Shown here: positions 27,804 through 35,819 of the stretch, in pieces
Numbering within the stretch: position 1 is the stretch's first letter
Layout of the letters: every line of letters starts with the position of its first letter
NCBI RefSeq assembly: GCF_003075435.1
Contig: NZ_QCZJ01000042.1
Coordinates: 1-35,819, forward strand
Length of the DNA: 35,819 bases
Source of the DNA: Terrimonas sp.
GTDB taxonomy: Bacteria > Bacteroidota > Bacteroidia > Chitinophagales > Chitinophagaceae
Reading direction: 5' to 3'
Program-made: the position numbers and the translations under genes
Notes under the pieces: generated by a model
What the model saw: the letters and a program-made list of their open reading frames with translations, nothing else
Database searches by the model: none
What the model was told of the DNA's origin: nothing

Positions 27804-27894
27804 AACAGTAACCGGCAATATATATTGCAGTAAAGATCCCGGGCTAATACTGATTACAGAACAATATCGTATTGAATTGTTTTAAAATGATCCC

Positions 27895-28812
27895 TTAATT
27901 TAAGGACCTGTATTCATTGGGCGTCATTCCTGTTTTTTGTTTGAACAGGCGCGTAAGATGTTGCGGGTATCTAAAGCCCATTTCAAAGGCAATTTCATTT
28001 ATGGTTTTATTGCTGTCGAAAACTTTGTCCTTAGCAACATCAATAATCTTGTTCTGAATGTACTCCTGCGCAGATTTCCCGGTTTCTTTCTTAATTAAAT
28101 CGCCGAAGTAATTGGCAGATAAATTGAGTTGATCGGCACAATAGGCAACAGACGGCAGTCCGGTTTCCATTGGCCTGTCAGATGAAAAATAGCCGTTCAA
28201 CAACTCCTCAAATTTTTCCAGGATTCCTTTATTGACATTTTCCCGGGTCATAAACTGGCGGTCATAAAACCGCTCGCAATAATTCAGGAACAGTTCAATG
28301 TTAGATGCAATCAATCTTCGGCTATGCTTATCCACCGGGTGTTGCAATTCCGTTTCAATTTTTGAAAACACATCCAGTACGAGTCGGCGCTCCCTGGCCG
28401 ACAAATGCAGGGCCTCATTGGTATTGTAGCTAAAAAAACTATATTCATTAATGCCCTTAGAAAGCGAAGAGCCACGTATCAGCTCCGGATGAAAAACCAA
28501 TGCGTGGCCTATTGGCTGGTACAGGTCTGTTTTATTTTCCACATCCAATACCTGCCCGGGAGATATAAAAACCAATGTCCCCTCCTGGTAGTCATAAGTT
28601 GCACGCCCGTATTTCAAATCGCCGCACTTTACATCCTTCAGGAAAACACAAAATAAACCAAAGTTCATTTTAGAGCCTGTTCTTTTGTGCGCTTTTGAAA
28701 AATCAATCACACTCACCAGCGGATGCAGGGTTTCGTGATTGTTGAATTTATTATAATCATCAACCGTATTAAAATTAATCACATTGTTCATACCTGTTGC
28801 TTTTACTACCAC
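27895..28812 (-). CDS. AraC-family transcriptional regulator, intact
   Basis: 305 residues, or 298 from the ATG at 28791 (MNNVINFNTV), which I consider equally likely. The N-terminal 170 residues are a cupin-like ligand domain (LVFISPGQVLDVENKTDL), followed by the linker helix NYCERFYDRQF and two helix-turn-helix motifs at about 213-300 (LPSVAYCADQLNLSANYFGD and TINEIAFEMGFRYPQHLTRL). It is a paralogue of the broken regulator at 686-1438. It is divergent from the reductase/hydrolase cluster starting at 28956, and a putative direct-repeat operator lies between them at 28857-28895, 45 bp from its own start, so it probably controls the cluster and itself. The ligand is unknown. Confidence 0.92.
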   Translation of the reverse strand: MVVKATGMNNVINFNTVDDYNKFNNHETLHPLVSVIDFSKAHKRTGSKMNFGLFCVFLKDVKCGDLKYGRATYDYQEGTLVFISPGQVLDVENKTDLYQPIGHALVFHPELIRGSSLSKGINEYSFFSYNTNEALHLSARERRLVLDVFSKIETELQHPVDKHSRRLIASNIELFLNYCERFYDRQFMTRENVNKGILEKFEELLNGYFSSDRPMETGLPSVAYCADQLNLSANYFGDLIKKETGKSAQEYIQNKIIDVAKDKVFDSNKTINEIAFEMGFRYPQHLTRLFKQKTGMTPNEYRSLN

Positions 28813-28856
28813 TAAAGTACATATTCATATTATCCTTTGGCCCATGCCGGTTGCAT

Positions 28857-28895
28857 ATCAGTAATATTGGTAGTAAAAACAGTAATCTGTATACC
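28857..28895 (+). promoter_or_regulatory. Putative AraC operator, copy 1 (direct half-sites 21 bp apart)
   Basis: ATCAGTAATATTGGTAGTAA, five bases, then GTAATCTGTATACC. The two half-sites CAGTAATATTGGTA (from 28859) and CAGTAATCTGTATA (from 28880) are direct repeats 21 bp apart, two turns of the helix. A copy with 35 of 39 identical bases lies at 32867-32905. It ends 60 bp before the aldo/keto reductase start. Known AraC-family sites have this geometry; binding by the adjacent regulator is inference. Confidence 0.7.
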
Positions 28896-28940
28896 CGTAA
28901 CCTGGATGGAGGTCACGAATTTTGTCTATGTAATAATTGA

Positions 28941-31108
<2,168 letters not shown>

Positions 31109-31231
31109 TATTATACATCAAATAGCCATAAGCAATCAGTAGTCAGCCATCGGCACGCGTTTGATTGCACACAAACCGTAGACGCATAAGGGCTGACATC
31201 TGATAGCTGAAGGCTGATAGCTTTTATACAC
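31109..31231. repeat. Dispersed repeat between the reductase and DUF4440-like genes
   Basis: Bases 31192-31222 are an inverted copy of 15770-15800, with 27 of 31 identities. The flank 31137-31160 (AGTAGTCAGCCATCGG) carries a further degenerate unit. The repeat interrupts an otherwise tightly packed gene cluster but need not stop transcription, since no T-run follows. Confidence 0.6.
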
Positions 31232-31705
31232 ATGAAATATGTTTTATTCGGATTGCTGCTGATAGCAAGCATGCAAGGGTTGTATGCACAGGAAAATACT
31301 TCCGGCAATATTTCAAAAGCAGAGCAGGAACTGCTTGATCTTTCAAAGAAAAAATGGCAGTGGATGGCAGAGAAAAATGTGGATGAACTGGCTGATTTAT
31401 TTCATGATAAATCAGTGTATGTACACATGGGTGGCTCATGGGGAAAGCAACGTGAACTTGACGTGATCAAAATCGGGGGGATATGGTATAAGAAAGCCGA
31501 TGTGCATAATGCGTCCGTTAACATAATCGGGAATACTGCTATCCTTTTAAACAGGATCACACTCCTGGCAGTAGTAGGAGGTAATGAAGTAACCAACCCG
31601 TTTATAGTTACCGAAGTGTATGTAAAAGTAAATGACGCATGGAAGCTCGGTTCTTTGTCTTTTACAAGACTGATGACGCTGGACAATAATACAGTAAACC
31701 ACTAA
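31232..31705 (+). CDS. Secreted NTF2-like (DUF4440-type) protein
   Basis: 157 residues. The signal peptide MKYVLFGLLLIASMQGLYAQ is followed by a small alpha+beta domain: helices ISKAEQELLDLSKKKWQWM and VDELADLFHDKSVYVHMG, then strands around SVNIIGNTAILLNRITLLAV, VTEVYVKVNDAWKLGSLSF. This is the cone-shaped NTF2/SnoaL-like fold, which often binds small hydrophobic molecules or acts as an isomerase or dehydratase. The C-terminal W-x-L-x-S-x-SFT is characteristic of DUF4440. No catalytic triad can be claimed. It starts after a repeat-filled gap and is followed 11 bp later by the hydrolase gene, so the two are probably co-transcribed. Confidence 0.82.
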   Translation: MKYVLFGLLLIASMQGLYAQENTSGNISKAEQELLDLSKKKWQWMAEKNVDELADLFHDKSVYVHMGGSWGKQRELDVIKIGGIWYKKADVHNASVNIIGNTAILLNRITLLAVVGGNEVTNPFIVTEVYVKVNDAWKLGSLSFTRLMTLDNNTVNH

Positions 31706-31716
31706 AACCAATTTTA

Positions 31717-32790
31717 ATGAAAATATTGATCAATTGGGGCATAGCATGCTTTTTGCTGACAATAAGTATATCGGTTCCGGCGCAGAAAAGTATAAAGCAG
31801 AAGCCGCTGGTGATTGAAGAGCAAGGGAGCTTTGCTGTAGGTGGAACGGTAATCACCAATCCCGGAAAATACGACCCGGTTAAACGTACCCCTGAAGGAC
31901 AAACATTTCATGGCGATCATGCTTATGTGTTTTACCAGATTCCGGTGAAGGCACGTAAATATCCATTAGTGATGTGGCATGGTATCGGGCAATTTTCCAA
32001 AACATGGGAAACCACACCGGACGGTCGCGAGGGTTATCAGAATATATTTTTACGCAGGCGGTTTGGTGTTTATTTACTGGATCAGCCACGGCGCGGTAAT
32101 GCAGGCAGGAGTACGACCAATGCCGTTATTGAAGCCACTCCCGATGAACAAAACTGGTTTGGAACATTCCGGCTTGGTATCTGGCCGGACTATTTTCCCG
32201 GTGTGCAGTTTTCAAAAGACCCGGAAACACTGAACCAGTATTTTCGCTCTATGACGCCCAGTATAGGTCCCATTGATTACAATGTAAATATCAATGCAGT
32301 TGCTGCACTGTTTGATAAAATCGGCCCCGGCATTCTTGTTACACATTCACATTCGGGGGGAATGGGCTGGCTTACCGCTATTAAAAACCGGAATGTAAAA
32401 GCTATAATTTCTTATGAACCCGGCAGCGGTTTTGTGTTTCCAGAAGGCGGGGTTCCCGAACCCATACCCAGCTCTGCAGGAGCACTGGAAGCCGCAAGTG
32501 TGCCTATGAATGACTTTATGTTGCTTACTAAGATTCCTATTGTGATCTATTATGGAGATAATATTCCGGAAACGTTATCTGACAATCCCGGTGCAGATGG
32601 ATGGAGAGCTCGTTTGGAAATGGCAAGGTTATGGAGAGATGCGGTAAACAGCCATGGCGGTGATGTAACCGTGGTACATCTGCCAGAAGCAGGGCTTAAA
32701 GGGAATACGCATTTTCCGTTTTCAGATTTGAATAACATAGAAGTTTCAGATTTGATGAGCAAATGGCTTAAGGAAAAAGGTCTGGATTAG
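31717..32790 (+). CDS. Secreted alpha/beta hydrolase, esterase-713-like
   Basis: 357 residues with a signal peptide (INWGIACFLLTISISVPAQ). Oxyanion-region VMWHGIGQFSKTWETTPDGR and the phrase FGVYLLDQPRRGNAGRST strongly recall the esterase 713 group of alpha/beta hydrolases. The nucleophile elbow reads THSHSGGMG with Ser213 the expected nucleophile. The acid residue and the His near the end (NTHFPFSD) complete a plausible triad. The usual GxSxG is replaced by SHSGG, as in relatives I recall. It should cleave an ester or lactone outside the cytoplasm; the substrate is unknown. A 39-bp operator-like site and a hairpin follow before the next gene. Confidence 0.85.
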   Translation: MKILINWGIACFLLTISISVPAQKSIKQKPLVIEEQGSFAVGGTVITNPGKYDPVKRTPEGQTFHGDHAYVFYQIPVKARKYPLVMWHGIGQFSKTWETTPDGREGYQNIFLRRRFGVYLLDQPRRGNAGRSTTNAVIEATPDEQNWFGTFRLGIWPDYFPGVQFSKDPETLNQYFRSMTPSIGPIDYNVNINAVAALFDKIGPGILVTHSHSGGMGWLTAIKNRNVKAIISYEPGSGFVFPEGGVPEPIPSSAGALEAASVPMNDFMLLTKIPIVIYYGDNIPETLSDNPGADGWRARLEMARLWRDAVNSHGGDVTVVHLPEAGLKGNTHFPFSDLNNIEVSDLMSKWLKEKGLD

Positions 32791-32866
32791 ATGCCGTAGC
32801 CACCCTGCTATAAAGTATGCATATATTCAGATGCGTTATCTATCCTGTTGTTCAGATCTTTCGTCA

Positions 32867-32905
32867 ATCAGTAATATTGGTAGTAATCTCCGTAATCTGT
32901 ATACC
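32867..32905 (+). promoter_or_regulatory. Putative AraC operator, copy 2
   Basis: The same layout as the site at 28857-28895: ATCAGTAATATTGGTAGTAA, five bases, GTAATCTGTATACC, with half-sites 21 bp apart. It ends 46 bp before the flavodoxin ATG, in the same orientation to the gene as copy 1 has to the reductase gene. It suggests a second regulated promoter inside the cluster. Confidence 0.7.
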
Positions 32906-32907
32906 AT

Positions 32908-32933
32908 AAAGTTCTATCGCTCTTTAGAACTTT
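32908..32933. promoter_or_regulatory. 9-bp inverted repeat in the flavodoxin leader
   Basis: AAAGTTCTA (32908-32916) and TAGAACTTT (32925-32933) are perfect inverted repeats around 8 bases. They start 2 bp after the operator and end 18 bp before the start codon. They could be a second protein-binding site or an RNA hairpin controlling the message; no copy exists before the reductase gene, so it is particular to this promoter. Confidence 0.55.
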
Positions 32934-32951
32934 GTGTCTTTAGAAGGAGCT

Positions 32952-33584
32952 ATGATGAAAAGGATAATAAGATTTTGTGTGATGATACCGGCAGCAATAT
33001 TCATACTTTCCGGTTGCTCAAAAGCACAAACCGTGGAAAAAGAAAAAGCTGAGTTACTGAAAAATAAAAATATACTGATCATTTATTTATCCCGAACCAA
33101 AAACACAAAGGCCGTAGCCGAGATCATCCATAAAAACGTTGGGGGCAAATTAGTAGCGCTGGAATCAGAAACACCATATCCCGAACACTACCAGACTATG
33201 GTAGATCAGGTGGTAAGAGAAAACAGTACCGGATATTTGCCACCGCTCAAAACAAAGATTGATAGTATAGAAAAATACGGTATGGTATTTATCGGTTTCC
33301 CAACCTGGGGAATGCAGCTACCACCACCAATTAAAAGTTTTCTGCACGAATATGATTTAAGCGGTAAAACCGTAATCCCATTCAATACAAATGGGGGTTA
33401 CGGTATCGGCAGCAGTTTTCAGACAGTAAAACAATTATGCCCGAACAGTATGGTGTTAGACGGGTTCTCCACGAAAGGCGGTGTGGAACGTGACGGAATA
33501 TTGTATGTAATGAAGGGCGAAAAAGAAAAACAGGTGCAAACGGAAGTAAAGAAATGGTTGCAGAAAATCAGCATAAAAAATTAA
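32952..33584 (+). CDS. Lipoprotein flavodoxin
   Basis: 210 residues from ATG 32952 (32955 is also possible). The signal MKRIIRFCVMIPAAIFILSG ends in SGC-SK, a clear lipobox, so the protein should be anchored to a membrane outside the cytoplasm. The body is a flavodoxin fold with the phosphate-binding loop IIYLSRTKNTKAVAEII in place of the TGxT loop, FIGFPTWGMQLPPPIKSFL (the tryptophan loop) and FNTNGGYGIGSSF (the second FMN loop). It should carry FMN and act as a low-potential electron carrier or NAD(P)H:quinone-type reductase (the group includes NAD(P)H-quinone reductases and YqeG-type flavodoxins). It is followed 11 bp later by the decarboxylase-type gene. Confidence 0.87.
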   Translation: MMKRIIRFCVMIPAAIFILSGCSKAQTVEKEKAELLKNKNILIIYLSRTKNTKAVAEIIHKNVGGKLVALESETPYPEHYQTMVDQVVRENSTGYLPPLKTKIDSIEKYGMVFIGFPTWGMQLPPPIKSFLHEYDLSGKTVIPFNTNGGYGIGSSFQTVKQLCPNSMVLDGFSTKGGVERDGILYVMKGEKEKQVQTEVKKWLQKISIKN

Positions 33585-33595
33585 ACCGACACTAT

Positions 33596-34315
33596 ATGAA
33601 AGCAATACTACTACTTATAGCAATAGTTGGTATAACGGGTAATGTAAATGCCCGGCAGGAAATGACAACAGAAGATGCATTAAGCCATAAAGAACAAAGT
33701 ATTATTTCCATCGCTGCGTTAACTGCAAAGGGCGATCCGTACGAACTAAAAACAGCACTGAATACGGGTCTTGATGCCGGGCTAACGGTAAATGAAATAA
33801 AAGAAGTATTGGTGCACCTGTATGCCTATTGCGGATTTCCGCGCAGTATCAGGGGATTGCAAACATTTATGCAGGTACTTGATGAACGGAAAACAAAAGG
33901 CATTGCCGATAGCCCCGGCAGCGATGCTTCGCCCATTGACCAAACCGGTAGTAAGTATGAGCGTGGTAAAAGGATTTTGGAAGAATTGACCAAAACGCCA
34001 CAACCCGAAATTCTTACAGGCTATTCAGCTTTCGCACCGGTAATAGACATCTTTTTGAAAGAACATTTGTTTGCCGATATTTTTGAACGCGATGTATTGA
34101 CCTGTATCCAAAGAGAATTAGTAACGATTTCTGTAATGGCCGCTATTGGTAATGCAGAACCCATGTTGCGCTCACATTTATCTATTTGCCTGAATACAGG
34201 TTTAACTCCCGAACAACTGAAGCAGTTTGTAACTGTAATTAAAGCAACAATAGGGAAAAGAGAAGCAAGATCAGCACATAAGGTTTTAGAAGAAGTGTTA
34301 AAAAACAAGCAATGA
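33596..34315 (+). CDS. Secreted carboxymuconolactone-decarboxylase family protein, tandem domains
   Basis: 239 residues from ATG 33596; an earlier in-frame ATG at 33554 lies inside the flavodoxin gene and gives no signal peptide. The signal is ILLLIAIVGITGNVNA. Two CMD domains follow: the first around 30-105 (HKEQSIISIAALTAKGDPYE, NEIKEVLVHLYAYCGFPRSI), the second around 145-235 (RELVTISVMAAIGNAEPMLR, PEQLKQFVTVIKATIGKREA). The first carries a single Cys (AYCGFP), so the CxxC of the peroxidase-type AhpD is absent and a hydroperoxide role is not supported. The family also includes real gamma-carboxymuconolactone decarboxylases. It overlaps the next gene by 4 bp in an ATGA arrangement, which argues for one message. 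Confidence 0.87.
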   Translation: MKAILLLIAIVGITGNVNARQEMTTEDALSHKEQSIISIAALTAKGDPYELKTALNTGLDAGLTVNEIKEVLVHLYAYCGFPRSIRGLQTFMQVLDERKTKGIADSPGSDASPIDQTGSKYERGKRILEELTKTPQPEILTGYSAFAPVIDIFLKEHLFADIFERDVLTCIQRELVTISVMAAIGNAEPMLRSHLSICLNTGLTPEQLKQFVTVIKATIGKREARSAHKVLEEVLKNKQ

Positions 34316-35394
34316 AATCAGCATATTTAAACATGAAAAAGATCACATCAATAGTTGCAATAGTAACCTCCATAGCAGGAGCAGATATGGTGCATGCGCA
34401 ATCCGGCCAACAGGAGCGTCTACAAAATCCTTTTGCGCTGGTATATGATGGGGCAATAACTAAAAATGAAAAAGGAAAAGTGAATATTCATCCTGTTACC
34501 TATAAACTGAACGGGATTGATATTGCCGCCAATGTTTATACACCTGCAGATTACGATGCCTCAAAAACATATCCTGCTGTAGTGGTAGCGCATCCTAATG
34601 GAGGCGTGAAAGAACAGGTTGCTGGCTCATATGCCCAACAGTTAGCCGGACAGGGATATATTACTATCGCCGCAGATGCTGCCTATCAGGGAGCAAGTGG
34701 CGGAGAGCCACGCCATACGGACAAACCTGCAAACCGAATTGAGGACATCCATGGCATGGCTGATTTTATTACGCAATATCCGGGGGTTGATGCAGACCGT
34801 TTGGGCGTTTTAGGCATTTGTGGTGGTGGTGGTTATACATTAGCCGCAGCCAAAAGCGATAAACGTTTTAAAGCAGTTGCTACATTAAGTATGTTCAATT
34901 CAGGCGAAGTACGACGGAACGGTTTTATGAATTCACAGGTAAACACCATCCAGGAGCGCCTGCAACGGGCAACAGCGGCCCGCGAACAGGAAGCTGCAGG
35001 TGGCAAAATCATCTATGCAGGTGTAGCAAGCATAACAGATGAAGAAATTGCAAAAACTTCAACCGATCTGTATCGTGAGGGATATGAATACTATTATAGA
35101 AAATATGTATGTCCCGGCTCAACCTTTTTATACACCATGAGTAGTTTGCTAAACCTGATGACATGGGACGCAACAAACCAGATTGAATTGATTAACCAAC
35201 CCCTGTTGATGATCGCAGGAAGCAAAGCTGACACAAAATATATGACAGACGAAGCATTTGCCAAAGCAATCAACGCAAAGAGCAGGGAGCTGTTTGTTGT
35301 TGAAAATGCTACCCATATACAAACTTACTGGAAACCGGAGTATGTATCACAGATAGTAAATAAACTGGTGAAGTTTTATAAAACCAATCTTTAA
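34312..35394 (+). CDS. Secreted dienelactone-hydrolase-like alpha/beta hydrolase with Cys nucleophile
   Basis: 360 residues from the ATG overlapping the previous stop, or 353 from ATG 34333, which begins directly with the signal peptide (MKKITSIVAIVTSIAGADMV…HAQ). The nucleophile elbow is LGICGGGGY with Cys170 instead of Ser, as in dienelactone hydrolase, and the acid and base are Asp307 (AGSKADT) and His335 (ENATHIQTY). VVVAHPNGGVKEQ forms the oxyanion region. The combination suggests a hydrolase for strained lactones or activated esters in the periplasm; the substrate is unknown. The insertion about 195-285 (aromatic YEYYYRKYVCPGS) makes a large cap domain. The cupin gene follows after 9 bp. 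Confidence 0.87.
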   Translation: MKSAYLNMKKITSIVAIVTSIAGADMVHAQSGQQERLQNPFALVYDGAITKNEKGKVNIHPVTYKLNGIDIAANVYTPADYDASKTYPAVVVAHPNGGVKEQVAGSYAQQLAGQGYITIAADAAYQGASGGEPRHTDKPANRIEDIHGMADFITQYPGVDADRLGVLGICGGGGYTLAAAKSDKRFKAVATLSMFNSGEVRRNGFMNSQVNTIQERLQRATAAREQEAAGGKIIYAGVASITDEEIAKTSTDLYREGYEYYYRKYVCPGSTFLYTMSSLLNLMTWDATNQIELINQPLLMIAGSKADTKYMTDEAFAKAINAKSRELFVVENATHIQTYWKPEYVSQIVNKLVKFYKTNL

Positions 35395-35403
35395 AATTTA
35401 AAA

Positions 35404-35697
35404 ATGAAGGATCTTAAAAATATAGTGATGTCACTTTTTTGGGGAACGTTGATGCTGTCCTGTAAACAACAAAACCCGGCGGGGCAACCGAAACCGGAAG
35501 GTCCGGTCTTTGCAAAAGGAGAAAAGATAACAAATGACAACTTTGCCGGTACCGTGTGGCTGAACCGCTTAATTAATGCGGACAGTCTTAACCCAAATGC
35601 CGTAGGCAGTGTAATTTTTGAACCCGGCGCCAGAACCAAATGGCATAGCCACCCTGCCGGGCAGATAATATTAGCATTAGATGGTATCGGGTATTAG
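35404..35697 (+). pseudogene. Lipoprotein cupin, cut short by an IS5-like insertion
   Basis: 97 residues as read. MKDLKNIVMSLFWGTLMLSC is a lipoprotein signal with the Cys at position 20. The first half of a cupin barrel follows: FAGTVWLNRL, VIFEPGARTKWHSHPAGQII and LDGIGY. The metal motif HSHPxGQ is present, but the second cupin motif and the other half of the barrel are missing; relatives continue for about 60 more residues with a further His. The TAG at 35695-35697 coincides with the end of an insertion sequence starting there, so the stop comes from the insertion and not from the gene. Confidence 0.85.
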
Positions 35698-35819
35698 ACC
35701 TCTTGTATTAATTGAAAAAGGCATATAATTCATAATTGTAAATGCCAGCGATTAAATTTACTCTTAATCCAAAACGTTTTCTTCTGTTACGGTATCGTTC
35801 GCCCAGTATTTTGAATACT
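35694..35819 (-). mobile_element. IS5-family insertion sequence, partial at the right edge
   Basis: The border with the cupin gene is marked by the change after the cupin residues GIGY: TTAG (35694-35697) fits the YTAR target of the IS5 subgroup, and AGACCTCTTG would be the terminal repeat. The element runs beyond the window, so the second terminus and target copy cannot be seen. Confidence 0.65.
35708..35819 (-). CDS. C-terminal end of an IS5-family transposase (5' part outside the window)
   Basis: On the minus strand the frame from the window edge to TAA at 35708-35710 encodes the ending VFKILGERYRNRRKRFGLRF-like sequence: here GERYRNRRKRFGLRVNLIAG and IYNYELYAFFN. The block YRNRRKRFGLRxNLIAGIYN is the hallmark of the C-terminus of many IS5-type DDE transposases. 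Only about 37 residues lie in the window. Whether the transposase is intact cannot be judged. Confidence 0.85.
   Translation of the reverse strand, partial: VFKILGERYRNRRKRFGLRVNLIAGIYNYELYAFFN

Noticed and set aside
33596-34315. The decarboxylase-family protein as an AhpD-type peroxidase partner of the flavodoxin
   Set aside because: No CxxC motif is present in either domain; only a single Cys occurs in the first.

Overview
The window reads as chromosomal DNA of a Bacteroidota bacterium, most likely Chitinophagaceae. Evidence: a gliding-type GldA ATPase, a one-piece TPR/histidine kinase/receiver/AraC regulator, the gene run uppS-bamA-skp-skp-murI, start codons without clear Shine-Dalgarno sequences, TAnnTTTG-like promoter boxes, and lipoprotein or Sec signals typical of the phylum. 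The genus is inferred, not shown. No tRNA, rRNA or CRISPR array was seen.

Left end (1-2850): the 3' end of a bifunctional rhamnulose-phosphate aldolase/dehydrogenase gene, then a dead AraC-family regulator that has a nonsense codon and is cut off at its 5' side by a decayed IS66 transposase. At 2850-11900, on the minus strand, lie a large unrecognised lipoprotein gene, a hybrid two-component regulator, a kinase-less TPR membrane protein and small orphan ORFs, separated by long AT-rich gaps.

Core region (11900-27830): acs (acetate activation) faces an MHS-type transporter and a two-helix small protein. Then come gldA, eno, an FtsB/DivIC-like protein, a small conserved-looking protein, nth, uppS, bamA, two skp/ompH genes, murI, rpmH, rnpA and yidD. 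These are housekeeping genes for glycolysis, cell division, DNA repair, undecaprenyl and peptidoglycan synthesis, outer-membrane assembly and ribosome/RNase P function.

Right end (27895-35819): an intact AraC-family regulator diverges from a cluster of eight enzymes: a Tat-signal aldo/keto reductase with an in-frame TAG near its end, a cytoplasmic aldo/keto reductase, an NTF2/DUF4440-like protein, an esterase-like hydrolase, a lipoprotein flavodoxin, a tandem carboxymuconolactone-decarboxylase protein, a Cys-nucleophile hydrolase and a lipoprotein cupin. Seven of the eight carry export signals. Two 39-bp near-identical sites, at 28857-28895 and 32867-32905, each hold two direct half-sites 21 bp apart, the geometry AraC proteins use; they are the best candidate operators and would make the cluster one regulon. 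The cupin is cut short by an IS5-like element entering from the right edge, so the end of the system is missing or displaced.

The most interesting material is this AraC-controlled, mostly periplasmic reductase/hydrolase system with its paired operators. Its individual protein families are known; its substrate and its operation as a unit outside the cytoplasm are not deducible from sequence.
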